A DNA stretch of 64,000 nt from Actinobacillus capsulatus DSM 19761 (lineage in GTDB: Bacteria > Pseudomonadota > Gammaproteobacteria > Enterobacterales > Pasteurellaceae). The position numbers were made by a program, and so were the translations under genes. The notes beneath the pieces were generated by a model. It did no database searches. It worked only from the letters and a program-made list of their open reading frames with translations, and was not told the origin of the DNA. The stretch covers positions 124,001 through 188,000 of the forward strand of contig NZ_KB893931.1 in NCBI RefSeq assembly GCF_000374285.1, read 5' to 3'. This document shows, piece after piece, positions 50,760 to 59,663 of this stretch (position 1 is the stretch's first letter; each line of letters starts with the position of its first letter).

Positions 50760-51665
50760 TTATCCTAATTTTTCCACTAAAAACTCACTTAGCACATTAA
50801 TTTTCATCATTTGACGGTTGTTTGGGGTGTAAACCAAGTAAATGCCGTCATTCTCTGCAGTATCCGTTGGCGTAATTTGCCAATCTGCAAAAATTTGCAC
50901 TAATTTGCCCGCTTGTAAATGAGGTTCAACCAACCAATCGGGCAAATGCGTAATGCCCTGCCCATCTAGGCAGGCTTGGAGCAACATTTCAGCATTATTG
51001 CCCGACAAATTGCCCTTTGCCCAAATACTTTCTGTTTTCTCGCCTTGCTTGAAATACCATTTCGCCGCCAAGCCACGATAAGTAAACGGCAAGCAGTTAA
51101 GTGCGGTTAAATCTTGCGGATTTTCAGGCGTGCCATGCTGTTGTAAATAATCTGGGCTTGCCACTAACAAACGCTGTTGCGGGGCGAGTTTTTTAGCGAT
51201 CAAACGCTCATCATTGATTTGCCCCAAACGAATCGCCAAATCAATTGGCTGACTGAACAGATCGACAAAATCATCAGAGCTAATCAACTCCAATTCAATT
51301 TTAGGGTAGCGAGCAGCAAACTCTGCCAACAGCGGCGAAAATTTACAAGCGCCATAAGTGTTGGGGAACGTAATACGGAGCTTACCTTGCGGTTCAAGCA
51401 CTTCGTCTTTTAGTTGTTGATTGACTTGCTGTAAATCGTCCAAAATTGATTTAGTTTGCTGTTGATAACGAATCCCTGCCGCCGTGAGCGAGAGTTTGCG
51501 AGTAGAACGATTAAGCAACGCAATACCAAGCGATTGTTCAAGATTATCGATTTGGCGTGTAACCGATGACACCGCCACTCCGAGCTGTTTCGCCGTTGCC
51601 GTAAAACTAGTGGTTTCACAAACCGAATGAAAAATTTGTAACGCTGAAAAATAGTCCATAATCAT
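50760..51665 (-). CDS. LysR-family regulator 2
   Basis: A 301-aa LysR regulator of the CrgA/AaeR-like type. The helix-turn-helix (FTATAKQLGVAVSSVTRQIDNLE) is intact and followed by LLNRSTRKLSLTAAG. It is divergent from the quinone-oxidoreductase-like gene at 51771, its likely target. A Haemophilus-type uptake signal AAGTGCGGT lies inside it at 51099-51107. Confidence 0.88.
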   Translation of the reverse strand: MIMDYFSALQIFHSVCETTSFTATAKQLGVAVSSVTRQIDNLEQSLGIALLNRSTRKLSLTAAGIRYQQQTKSILDDLQQVNQQLKDEVLEPQGKLRITFPNTYGACKFSPLLAEFAARYPKIELELISSDDFVDLFSQPIDLAIRLGQINDERLIAKKLAPQQRLLVASPDYLQQHGTPENPQDLTALNCLPFTYRGLAAKWYFKQGEKTESIWAKGNLSGNNAEMLLQACLDGQGITHLPDWLVEPHLQAGKLVQIFADWQITPTDTAENDGIYLVYTPNNRQMMKINVLSEFLVEKLG

Positions 51666-51770
51666 CCTTGCGTTTAACGCAAAATTAAATTGCTTTTTCG
51701 CTATATTATCATTTTTTCTGAAAAACCTATAATACCTATATCAATATGAAACAAATTAAAGGATCAAAAA

Positions 51771-52760
51771 ATGACGAAACAAATTCAATTTAATCAAACT
51801 GGCTCAGCAGACGTGTTACAAATTGCTGATGTGCAGGTAGTTGCACCGAAATCTCACGAAGTGCAAATTCAAATGCAAGCGTTAGGCTTAAACCGTGCGG
51901 AAATGATGTATCGTGAAGGGGCGTATGTGATTGAACCTGTTTTCCCTGCCACGATGGGTTACGAAGGTGCAGGCATGGTAACAGCGGTCGGTGCAGACGT
52001 GAGCGAGTTCAACGTTGGCGACAAAGTTAGCGTGATTCCGTCATTTATGTTTACCGAATACGGCACTTATGGCGAAATCGTGAATATGCCCGTTCATGCT
52101 GTGGTAAAACACCCTGACAATCTCACAATGGAACAAGCCGCCGCCAGTTGGATGATGTTCGTTACCGCTTATGGCGGATTGGTGGAATTCGGCAACATTC
52201 AGGCAGGCGATTTTGTGGTGCTGGGGGCGGCGACCAGTTCGGTGGGGCTGGCGGCAATTCAAATCGCCAAACAGCAAGGGGCAACCGTGATCGCCCTGTC
52301 TCGCACCCACGCCAAAGGCGATGTATTACTAGAAAAAGGCGCAGATTTTGTGATTGCCACTAAAGAAGATGACGTTACGGCTAAATTACTAGAAATCACT
52401 AGCGACAAAGGTGTGAATTTAGTATTTGACCCAGTGGGCGGTAAAGAAGCGGCAAAAATTATCAATGCAATGGCACAAGACGGCAAATACATCATCTATG
52501 GTGCATTAAGCCACGATGATATTGCCGTGCCGGTGTTCCCAATTTTGGGCAAACATCTCACGGTGCGAGGCTATGAACTGTTTGAAATCACCACCGTGCC
52601 GGAAAAACTCGCCAAAGCGAAAAAATTTGTGTTTGACGGCTTGGCAAGCGGTCAATTACAGCCTGAAATTGACAAGGTTTTTGCCTTTGATGAAATGGCA
52701 GCGGCACATCGCCATATGGAAAGCAATGCACAAATGGGGAAAATTTTGGTAAAAATTTAA
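51771..52760 (+). CDS. Zinc-independent MDR alcohol dehydrogenase / quinone oxidoreductase
   Basis: A 329-aa medium-chain dehydrogenase/reductase. The N-terminal GroES-like domain (MGYEGAGMVTAVGADVSEF) lacks the structural zinc cysteines. The Rossmann fold has GAATSSVGLAAIQIAKQQGATVIALSR near residues 145-170. Family members reduce quinones or activated alkenes with NADPH. It is divergent from LysR 2, suggesting induction by an electrophile or quinone. AAAGGATC precedes the start. The substrate cannot be read from sequence. Confidence 0.85.
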   Translation: MTKQIQFNQTGSADVLQIADVQVVAPKSHEVQIQMQALGLNRAEMMYREGAYVIEPVFPATMGYEGAGMVTAVGADVSEFNVGDKVSVIPSFMFTEYGTYGEIVNMPVHAVVKHPDNLTMEQAAASWMMFVTAYGGLVEFGNIQAGDFVVLGAATSSVGLAAIQIAKQQGATVIALSRTHAKGDVLLEKGADFVIATKEDDVTAKLLEITSDKGVNLVFDPVGGKEAAKIINAMAQDGKYIIYGALSHDDIAVPVFPILGKHLTVRGYELFEITTVPEKLAKAKKFVFDGLASGQLQPEIDKVFAFDEMAAAHRHMESNAQMGKILVKI

Positions 52761-52769
52761 CGGGTTTTA

Positions 52770-52812
52770 ACCGCACTTTGAACGCATTAACTGCTTATTC
52801 AAAATGCGGTTA
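52770..52812. terminator. Hairpin built from Haemophilus-type uptake signals
   Basis: AACCGCACTTTGAA (52770-52783) pairs with TTCAAAATGCGGTT (52799-52812) with one mismatch in 14. The left arm contains the exact AAGTGCGGT signal on the minus strand. It lies between the convergent MDR gene and LysR 3. Confidence 0.7.
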
Positions 52813-52815
52813 TTT

Positions 52816-53709
52816 TTAGGATATGTATTTCCGCAAAACCCCCTCCAAAATCTCAAACACTTTCAGCACCCGTTTCGGCGTGGTAGTTTGGTAGGGGCGG
52901 TAGAGGTAAAGTTGCCATTTTTCTTGCGGGACTTCGGGTAGCAATTGCACTAAACGCCCTGCTTTGAAATGCTCTCGGCAGGCGAGATCGCTGGATTGCA
53001 CCACGGTTTTGCCTGCTAGTGCGGATTGAACTTCCGCATAGGGGTCGGTGGTGAAAAATTCCACGTGGCGTGGCACGAAGGTTTCTTGTCCGCTGAGCAC
53101 CAAATCCCACGCTTTGCCTGTTTCGGGGTTGAGCAAACTGCTGAACGGGTAACGCTGACGCAGGTCTTCCAAGTCTTTTGGGGCACCGAGTTTTGCCACT
53201 AATTCAGGCGAAGCAGCGAACAGATGTTGGCTCCACGCAAGGGGTTTGATGATAAAATTCGGGGCGGGTTCACGCCCAATGCGAATGCCCATATCAATGC
53301 GGTGTTGCACGTTGTCAAGCTTCGCTGTGTCGAGTCGCCAGTCGATAAACAGGTTCGGATAAGGCTTAAGTGCGGTCAAAAGATCGAACAAAATTTGCTC
53401 GTGATGGGTAATCCGCAGCGAAGTAATCCGCACGATGCCGCTCATTTCCTCTTCATCATTTGCCGTCTGAAAAAGCTGGTCGCTGTCTTCCAGCAGTCGT
53501 ACCGCTTTGGGCAAAAAGCTCTCGCCAAAACTGGTCAGTACGATGGAACGGGTGTTGCGTTTAAACAGCTGTTCGCCCAAATGGGTTTCCAGTTCGGCAA
53601 TAGTGCGTGTAACCACCGACGGCGAAATCGCCAACCGCACCGCCGTTTCACGGAAGTTGAGCGTTTCGGCGGCGGTTACGAAATAATTGAGTGCAGCGAG
53701 TTTATCCAT
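52816..53709 (-). CDS. LysR-family regulator 3
   Basis: A 297-aa LysR regulator closely related to regulator 1. The helix-turn-helix (FRETAVRLAISPSVVTRTIAELE) is intact. It is divergent from the hydrolase-cupin-AKR operon. It contains a Haemophilus-type uptake signal (53368-53376) and a Neisseria DUS core GCCGTCTGAA (53462-53471). Confidence 0.88.
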   Translation of the reverse strand: MDKLAALNYFVTAAETLNFRETAVRLAISPSVVTRTIAELETHLGEQLFKRNTRSIVLTSFGESFLPKAVRLLEDSDQLFQTANDEEEMSGIVRITSLRITHHEQILFDLLTALKPYPNLFIDWRLDTAKLDNVQHRIDMGIRIGREPAPNFIIKPLAWSQHLFAASPELVAKLGAPKDLEDLRQRYPFSSLLNPETGKAWDLVLSGQETFVPRHVEFFTTDPYAEVQSALAGKTVVQSSDLACREHFKAGRLVQLLPEVPQEKWQLYLYRPYQTTTPKRVLKVFEILEGVLRKYIS

Positions 53710-53739
53710 TCTATTATTCTCTTTTTTGCAATAACTGTT

Positions 53740-53781
53740 GTGATTTTAGCGATTATCACGCAACAAATCCAGCACTATAAT
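53740..53781 (+). promoter_or_regulatory. Operator-promoter of the hydrolase B operon
   Basis: GTGAT-N10-ATCAC (53740-53759) forms a LysR-like dyad. TTATCA (53753-53758) and TATAAT (53776-53781), 17 bp apart, form the promoter, followed by GCCCTTA. The dyad overlaps the -35. The arrangement mirrors the copy A promoter. Confidence 0.65.
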
Positions 53782-53836
53782 GCCCTTAACAAGCGGTGAA
53801 AAAAGCCGAAAATTTTGCAAATACAGGAGTTTAATA

Positions 53837-54895
53837 ATGTTCAAGAAAACCCTTATCTCAGCCATTTTCGCATCATCAATGTTACTGGGAGGCAACGCTA
53901 TGGCAGCCGATTATCACAACAATCCATTCACTTTAACTTACGACAACGCCATCACCAAAAACGAAGCGGGCAAAGTGAACCTGCAATCGGTGAAATATAA
54001 AGTAAACGGCATCGACGTGGTAGCGAATGTGTACACGCCTGCGAATTTTGACGCAGCCAAAAAATACCCAGCGATTGTGGTGGCACACCCGAATGGTGGC
54101 GTGAAAGAACAGGTGGCAGGTTTGTACGCACAAAAATTGGCAGAACAAGGTTATATTACCATCGCTTTTGATGCGGCATTCCAAGGCGGCAGCGGCGGTG
54201 CCCCCCGTTATGTGGACAAACCGCAAAACCGTATCGACGATATTCGTGGCGCAGCAGATTTTATCAGCACTTTCAAAGGCGTGGACAACAACCGCTTAGG
54301 CGTGTTGGGCATTTGCGGCGGTGGCGGTTACACCATTAAAGCGGCAGAAACCGACAAACGCTTCAAATCGGTGGCAACCATCAGTATGTTCAACTCAGGC
54401 GACGCACGCCGCAACGGCTTTATGCGTTCGCAAACCGACACCATTCAAAAACGCTTAGCCGAAGCGGCAGAAGCTCGCAAACTGGAAGCCACCACAGGCG
54501 AAGTGAAATACTCGCCTGCTTTCGCCGCAGGGATGACCAAAGAACAAGTGGCAGCACTGCCGTACGATATGTATCGTGAGGGCTACGAATACTACGCTCA
54601 AAGCCACGCCCACCCAAATTCACAAACCAACTACACGCTTTCCAGTCTGTTGGATTTGATGGAATTTGACGTAAATACCAATGTGGATTTAATCAACCAA
54701 CCGCTCTTAATGATTGCTGGCGACAAAGCCGACAGCCTGTATATGACCGAAGAAGTGTTCAAAAACGCCACAGGCACAAACAACAAAGAGCTGTACAAAG
54801 TTAAAGGTGCAACCCATATTCAAACCTACTGGAAACCTGAATATGTGAAAGAAATCAGCGAGAAATTGACAGGATTCTTTGGCAAGAATTTGTAA
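53837..54895 (+). CDS. Exported alpha/beta hydrolase, copy B
   Basis: A 352-aa paralogue of copy A. A signal peptide (MFKKTLISAIFASSMLLGGN, then AMA-ADYH) is followed by the alpha/beta hydrolase fold with GICGGGG (about 158-164, Cys160 at the nucleophile position) and GATHIQTYW near the end for the catalytic His. The start at 53837 has AGGAG upstream. It is the first gene of a three-gene operon with a cupin-CMD fusion and an aldo/keto reductase. The substrate is unknown. Confidence 0.8.
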   Translation: MFKKTLISAIFASSMLLGGNAMAADYHNNPFTLTYDNAITKNEAGKVNLQSVKYKVNGIDVVANVYTPANFDAAKKYPAIVVAHPNGGVKEQVAGLYAQKLAEQGYITIAFDAAFQGGSGGAPRYVDKPQNRIDDIRGAADFISTFKGVDNNRLGVLGICGGGGYTIKAAETDKRFKSVATISMFNSGDARRNGFMRSQTDTIQKRLAEAAEARKLEATTGEVKYSPAFAAGMTKEQVAALPYDMYREGYEYYAQSHAHPNSQTNYTLSSLLDLMEFDVNTNVDLINQPLLMIAGDKADSLYMTEEVFKNATGTNNKELYKVKGATHIQTYWKPEYVKEISEKLTGFFGKNL

Positions 54896-54905
54896 GGAAC
54901 GCCGT

Positions 54906-56027
54906 ATGAAAAAATCTCTCTTTTTGACCGCACTTGCGGCAACCGTAATGAGCCAAACCGCATTGGCGGAGGATAATCATCAAACTATCACCCACCGTGC
55001 GGAGCTGAAATTTATCCAAGCCCCGACCGAGCATTTTACAGGCAAGGCACAGTTTGCCTATCTGCCGAAAATGCCGAACAGCCAAGACGCTCAGGCGGTG
55101 GTAGAATTTCAGCCGAACACCATTACCGACTGGCACACTCATTCGCAGGGGCAATATCTGATTGTTACCGAAGGCGAAGGTCGCACGCAGGAATGGGGCG
55201 GCGAAATTCGAGTGCTTAAAAAAGGCGATGTGGTGTGGTGTCCGCCGAATGTGAAACACTGGCACGGTGCGGCGGAACATTCGGCGATGACGCACATTGC
55301 CATCGCCCCGAATGCGGCGGAAAACAAACCGACGTGGTTAGAACGGGTGGAGCTGCCGAAAGCTACCGCTCCCGATTTGAAAGCGGATTTGCAAAAAATT
55401 CAGCAAATTGAACCGCTTACAGACAAGCAGCTTGCCATTGTGCCGATTGCCTTATTCAGCGTGAAAGGCAATTTGGATTCGCTCACGCCTGCCCTTGAAA
55501 ACGGCTTGAAAGCAGGCTTGACGGTGGCGGAAATCAATGAAATTTTCGCCCACCAATACGCTTATGCAGGTTTCCCCCGTGCGTTAAACGGTTTACAGAC
55601 GTTCCAAAAATTGCTAAAAGCACGTCAAGAAAAAGGCATTCAAGATGAAACTGGCACAAAACCGACCGCACTTGCCCCGCAAGATTTTTACAGCCGCGGC
55701 AGCCAAATGCTCAGCACCTTGACCCAGCGGGAAGCCCCTGCTTTGCTGCAAAATTTTGAAGGCGTGGATTACACGCTCAAATCGCACCTGTTTGGCTACC
55801 TGTTCGCAAGGGACAATTTCAGCCCTGTGAACCGTGAAATCGTTACCGTTTCTACCATCTCAGGCTTGGAAACCGTGCCGAATCAGTTGCGTTCGCATCT
55901 CACCATTTTGCATAATTTGGGCTTGAATGAAACCGAGTTAAACCGTGTGATTGCCGAGCTGGCAAAACAGGATAAAATAGTGGCGGAGAAAGCGGATACG
56001 GTGTTGAAAACCGTGCTGAAAAAATAA
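54906..56027 (+). CDS. Secreted cupin-carboxymuconolactone decarboxylase fusion
   Basis: A 373-aa exported protein. The signal peptide (MKKSLFLTALAATVMSQTALA) is followed by a cupin (about 45-135) with metal-binding histidines in WHTHSQGQYLIV and KHWHGA. Two carboxymuconolactone-decarboxylase/AhpD-like repeats follow (about 170-255 and 265-370). Neither repeat has the CxxC of AhpD, so a peroxidase role is unlikely; ETVPNQLRSH matches the decarboxylase branch. It starts 10 nt after the hydrolase stop, with AAGGAACG upstream. Confidence 0.78.
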   Translation: MKKSLFLTALAATVMSQTALAEDNHQTITHRAELKFIQAPTEHFTGKAQFAYLPKMPNSQDAQAVVEFQPNTITDWHTHSQGQYLIVTEGEGRTQEWGGEIRVLKKGDVVWCPPNVKHWHGAAEHSAMTHIAIAPNAAENKPTWLERVELPKATAPDLKADLQKIQQIEPLTDKQLAIVPIALFSVKGNLDSLTPALENGLKAGLTVAEINEIFAHQYAYAGFPRALNGLQTFQKLLKARQEKGIQDETGTKPTALAPQDFYSRGSQMLSTLTQREAPALLQNFEGVDYTLKSHLFGYLFARDNFSPVNREIVTVSTISGLETVPNQLRSHLTILHNLGLNETELNRVIAELAKQDKIVAEKADTVLKTVLKK

Positions 56028-56037
56028 GGAGAGCACC

Positions 56038-57057
56038 ATGCAATACACCAAATTAGGCAATTCAGGCTTGGAAGTTTCACGCATTTGCTTGGGTTGTATG
56101 GGCTTTGGCAACAAAGACTGGGCGGATTGGGTGCTGGAAGAAGAACAGGCATTGCCTGTGATCAAACACGCCTTAGACGCAGGCATTAACTTTTTCGACA
56201 CGGCGAACGTCTATTCTTTCGGCGAAAGCGAACGCATTTTGGGCAAAGCCATCAAGCAATGGGCGAACCGCGACGAAGTAGTCATCGCCACCAAAGTCTA
56301 TTTTTCGATGGTCAAACCCGAAGCCACAAAAGGCAAAATAACCGCCAAACCAAACGGACAAGGGCTTTCCCGCAAGCATATTTTCTCCCAAGTGGCACAA
56401 TCGCTTGAACGCCTGCAAACGGATTACATCGACCTGTTGATTATCCACCGTTGGGACTACCATACGCCGATTGAAGAAACGATGAAAGCCCTGCACGACT
56501 TGGTGCAATCAGGCAAAGTGCATTATATCGGCGCAAGTTCGATGTATGCGTGGCAGTTCGCCAAAGCGCAATTTGTGGCGGAGAAAAACGGCTGGACGAA
56601 GTTTATTTCGATGCAAAATCAGCAGAATTTGCTTTACCGTGAAGAAGAGCGGGAAATGAACGCCTTTTGCCGTGATAACGGCGTTGCCACCACGCCATAC
56701 GCACCGCTTGCCGCAGGTCGCCTTTCTCGTGACTGGCAGGCACACACCTTGCGCGCCGAAACCGATCAAATCGCCAAAGCGAAATTCGACCGCACTTTCG
56801 AACAAGACAAAGCTATCGCCGAGCGAGTAAAGGCACTCGCCGAACAAAAAGGCGTAAGCCGCTCCGCCATCGCACTGGCGTGGCTGCTACAAAAACGCCC
56901 CGTCGCCGCGCCAATCATCGGCGGCTCCAAAACCGAATACATCGACGAAGCCATTCAAGCCTTTGAGGTGGAATTGACGGCAGAAGAAGTTGCCTATTTG
57001 GAAGAACCCTACCAACCGCACGAGTTGATTGGCGTGGTGAAAGAGCCGAATTTGTAA
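56038..57057 (+). CDS. Aldo/keto reductase
   Basis: A 339-aa NADPH-dependent TIM-barrel reductase. The catalytic Asp and Tyr lie in FFDTANVYSFGESERILG (about 52-70). The lysine region is VIATKVYFS, and the catalytic His is in LLIIHRWDYHTPIEETM. The C-terminal cofactor site is PIIGGSKTEYIDEA. It is cytoplasmic, the last gene of the operon, 10 nt after the fusion gene with AAGGAGAG as ribosome-binding site. It contains an AAGTGCGGT signal at 56789-56797 (minus). Confidence 0.9.
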   Translation: MQYTKLGNSGLEVSRICLGCMGFGNKDWADWVLEEEQALPVIKHALDAGINFFDTANVYSFGESERILGKAIKQWANRDEVVIATKVYFSMVKPEATKGKITAKPNGQGLSRKHIFSQVAQSLERLQTDYIDLLIIHRWDYHTPIEETMKALHDLVQSGKVHYIGASSMYAWQFAKAQFVAEKNGWTKFISMQNQQNLLYREEEREMNAFCRDNGVATTPYAPLAAGRLSRDWQAHTLRAETDQIAKAKFDRTFEQDKAIAERVKALAEQKGVSRSAIALAWLLQKRPVAAPIIGGSKTEYIDEAIQAFEVELTAEEVAYLEEPYQPHELIGVVKEPNL

Positions 57058-57109
57058 GCGGTGGGACTTGCAGATTTTTGGCAAAATCAGACCGCTTGTA
57101 GATAATAAT

Positions 57110-57135
57110 GCCGTCTGAAAAATTTTTCAGACGGC
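57110..57135. terminator. Bidirectional terminator made of two inverted Neisseria DUS
   Basis: A perfect 26-bp palindrome: GCCGTCTGAAAAA followed directly by its reverse complement. With the preceding AT it includes the full 12-mer ATGCCGTCTGAA (57108-57119). It lies between the convergent aldo/keto reductase and PD-(D/E)XK genes. Confidence 0.9.
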
Positions 57136-57141
57136 CTTGTT

Positions 57142-58149
57142 TTAGCCCAAATATCGCTCCAACTCTCTTTCCAGTTCTTCCCGATTCGGCAAATAAAGCT
57201 GATATTTGCTGACAAAAAGCTGGTTGTCGATGTTATCCAACGCATATTCCACCAACAGCTTATCTTTATATGCGCCCAGCACAATACCGATCGGCTCATT
57301 GTCGCCGTCCACGTTTTCTTCTTTGCGAAAATAATTGAGATACAGATTCATCTGCCCAATGTCTTGATGATTGACTTCGCCACGCTTTAAATCAATCAAC
57401 ACAAAGCATTTCAAAATACGGTGGTAAAACACCAAATCCACATAAAAATGTTTGCCGCCAAGCGAAATGCGGTATTGCCGCCCGATAAAGGCAAAGCCTT
57501 TGCCAAGTTCAAGCAGAAAATGTTGCAAGCTGGAAATCAGCTGCTCTTCCAGCTCGTTTTCCTGCATTTGATGGGCTTGCGAAATGTTGAGAAATTCCAG
57601 CACCACAGGGTCTCGCAAAATATCTTGCGGACGTGCAATTTCCTGCCCACGCTCCGCCAATGCCAACACACCGTCTTTGTCTTTACTTAACGCCAAACGA
57701 TGAAACAGCATTGATTTCATCTGCCGTTTCAACTCTCGCACGCTCCAATTTTCCACCTCTGTTTGCTTGCTGTAAAAGCCTATTTCTAACGGATTGTCCG
57801 CTTTTAAAATCTCAAAGTAATGCGACCAGCTTAATTTGTGAGACAGCGTCTCACAATTTGGAAATGAGAGATAAAATTTCCGCATATAGTGCAAATTAGA
57901 ACGGCTAAAACCTGCACCATAGCGATCTTTTAAATCTTTTGAAATCCGGTTCAACAAATCCGAACCATACTCCGCCTTATCCTGTCCATTCTGTTCAAAT
58001 TCCACGATATGCCGACCAATCAGCCAATAAGTCTGCACCAAAACGGTATTGGCAGTTTGGGCAACCTGCTCACGCCCACGGTTAAGCAGCGTACCGATGT
58101 CGGTAATCAGGCTTTGATAATTCTGCGTACTGATATTGTTCATCTTCAA
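57142..58149 (-). CDS. DUF1016/YhcG-type PD-(D/E)XK nuclease-like protein
   Basis: A 335-aa protein with the DUF1016 N-terminal helical domain (LNRGREQVAQTANTVLVQTYWLIGRHIVEFEQ, in part). The C-terminal PD-(D/E)XK fold shows catalytic residues in HFYVDLVFYH and FVLIDLKRGE. YhcG-like proteins are often found beside restriction systems and mobile genes; their action is not settled. It lies downstream of the kinase-helicase pair but is separated by 143 nt and a DUS. A palindrome (58193-58208) may be its operator. Confidence 0.82.
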   Translation of the reverse strand: MKMNNISTQNYQSLITDIGTLLNRGREQVAQTANTVLVQTYWLIGRHIVEFEQNGQDKAEYGSDLLNRISKDLKDRYGAGFSRSNLHYMRKFYLSFPNCETLSHKLSWSHYFEILKADNPLEIGFYSKQTEVENWSVRELKRQMKSMLFHRLALSKDKDGVLALAERGQEIARPQDILRDPVVLEFLNISQAHQMQENELEEQLISSLQHFLLELGKGFAFIGRQYRISLGGKHFYVDLVFYHRILKCFVLIDLKRGEVNHQDIGQMNLYLNYFRKEENVDGDNEPIGIVLGAYKDKLLVEYALDNIDNQLFVSKYQLYLPNREELERELERYLG

Positions 58150-58192
58150 TTTCTACTGTTTAATTTTTCAGTTATTCAATCATAAACGACAA

Positions 58193-58208
58193 CCAGTATC
58201 AATACTGG
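58193..58208 (-). promoter_or_regulatory. Palindrome upstream of the DUF1016 gene
   Basis: CCAGTAT and ATACTGG flank CA, centred about 50 bp upstream of the start at 58149. It is a candidate repressor site. Confidence 0.35.
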
Positions 58209-58244
58209 ATAAAAACTTTATGGAAGCAAGCTCGCAAAATGACA

Positions 58245-58268
58245 ATGCCGTCTGAAATTTCAGACAGT
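58245..58268. repeat. Neisseria 12-mer DUS with imperfect inverted copy
   Basis: ATGCCGTCTGAA (58245-58256) is an exact AT-DUS, followed by TTTCAGACAG that pairs with most of it. It lies 25 nt past the stop of the winged-helix gene, as a weak terminator would. Confidence 0.8.
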
Positions 58269-58292
58269 ATTTATAATTTTTAATGTGAATGC

Positions 58293-59663
58293 TCAAATCT
58301 TGCTTAACAAGCCCAAGTCGTTCATACTTTCATATGATTGAAAACTGGATAAATATTTTTGAACCAAATCCTGAATAAAACGTACTTCATTTGCTTTGGT
58401 TGTCATAAACCCGATCGGCAATGTAACAGGATAATCAGCTAATTTAGAGTGATAACAAACTACCGCAAATTTATCTTCTAAAAACAAAATTTCTGTATTG
58501 CCATCTAAAAAATCTTCATGAAAACCATACAATATTTTTTCAGAAATATCTCTGAATTGGTTTTTCCATTCCAGTGCTTCACGTTTATTTCCTTCTGCTG
58601 GCAAAGGTAAATACAGGCGAAAATCATATTTGTCTTTTGATTTTTCAATTAAATTTTGCAATTTATCGTGGATTTTGCGTTGTTTTCCCCAATAAATATC
58701 GTTTGGGGCAAGCCAATAGAGTTTTGGGGATTGCTTTTTATCTAATTTAGCAATAATTTGATTGATTTGTTTGAACAAATTTTCTTGATGATAAATCTGT
58801 CCTAAAAAATACAAGCCTTTTTGTTGCTCATATTTTTCATAGACTTTCAGAAATTCTGAAAAATCTAATCGCCCGCCAAACAGCACTTTCAAGGTATCAT
58901 CATCGCCAATTTCTTCCATACTTTTGCGTAATTCACGCAAATTATCACGGTTACCAAACTGTTCCAGTTGGGTGGTAATGGCTTGTTGGATATTATCCTG
59001 ATGAATAATAGTATCTACGTCGTCGCGCTCTTTGGCTTCGCCTGTTTCAGGTAGCAACTCAAAAGATTGAGTAAAACGAAAATATTCAGGTACACCTTTG
59101 GGTTCAATGACATCAATTTTATATAACGAAATGTCTTTTTCGTCTAAATTGATGATGTTATCTTCCATTAACTGACGGAAACGGTTTTGAAATGCTTTGC
59201 GAGCAATTTCACTACTTTCAGACAGCACTTTCGGTTCAATTTCCAGTTCAATTGCTTGCTGACGGACATTATTGCAATCTTTTTTCTGCAAAAAGTTGTT
59301 GTCCAGCAACTCCATACGGTATTCACCGCCAAATTCTTTTAAGGTGGGAATTTTGGGGACATCTTGCCCATTATCTTGAAATAAACGCTGACCTTCTGCC
59401 GATAAGGAAATCAAACTGTCATCTTGCCAAATAATCCATTTGTTTTGTTCCAAATCAGCAAGAGCCACTTCGGTTTCATGCTGGTTAAACCCGAAATATT
59501 GGGCGATTTGTGCAGGTTTGCACGGTGTTATTTTCAACAGTCGCAACAAATATTCACGTACAAATGCCACGCCTTTATCGCTCATATAGGAAAACACAAT
59601 GCGAAAACGTGGAGCTTTAACCACAAAATCTATTTGATTATAAGGTGTTTTTTGTTCACTCAT
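58293..59663 (-). CDS. Winged-helix protein with possible degenerate PLD-like end, partner of the kinase-helicase
   Basis: A 456-aa cytoplasmic protein not recognised by a strong motif. Residues about 38-95 look like a winged helix (LKITPCKPAQIAQYFGFNQHETEVALADLEQ). The middle is charged and helical. The C-terminal part (about 320-445) alternates strands and helices. It contains TEILFLED, which could be an HxKx4D phospholipase-D box with His and Lys lost, so no active nuclease site is visible. The ATG overlaps the helicase stop (ATGA), so the two are made together. In type I Mokosh the helicase-kinase MkoA is paired with a PLD-family MkoB; equivalence is an inference. Confidence 0.5.
   Translation of the reverse strand: MSEQKTPYNQIDFVVKAPRFRIVFSYMSDKGVAFVREYLLRLLKITPCKPAQIAQYFGFNQHETEVALADLEQNKWIIWQDDSLISLSAEGQRLFQDNGQDVPKIPTLKEFGGEYRMELLDNNFLQKKDCNNVRQQAIELEIEPKVLSESSEIARKAFQNRFRQLMEDNIINLDEKDISLYKIDVIEPKGVPEYFRFTQSFELLPETGEAKERDDVDTIIHQDNIQQAITTQLEQFGNRDNLRELRKSMEEIGDDDTLKVLFGGRLDFSEFLKVYEKYEQQKGLYFLGQIYHQENLFKQINQIIAKLDKKQSPKLYWLAPNDIYWGKQRKIHDKLQNLIEKSKDKYDFRLYLPLPAEGNKREALEWKNQFRDISEKILYGFHEDFLDGNTEILFLEDKFAVVCYHSKLADYPVTLPIGFMTTKANEVRFIQDLVQKYLSSFQSYESMNDLGLLSKI

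Noticed and set aside
55000-56027. AhpD-like peroxidase role for the cupin-CMD fusion
   Set aside because: Neither CMD repeat has the CxxC redox pair required for AhpD activity.
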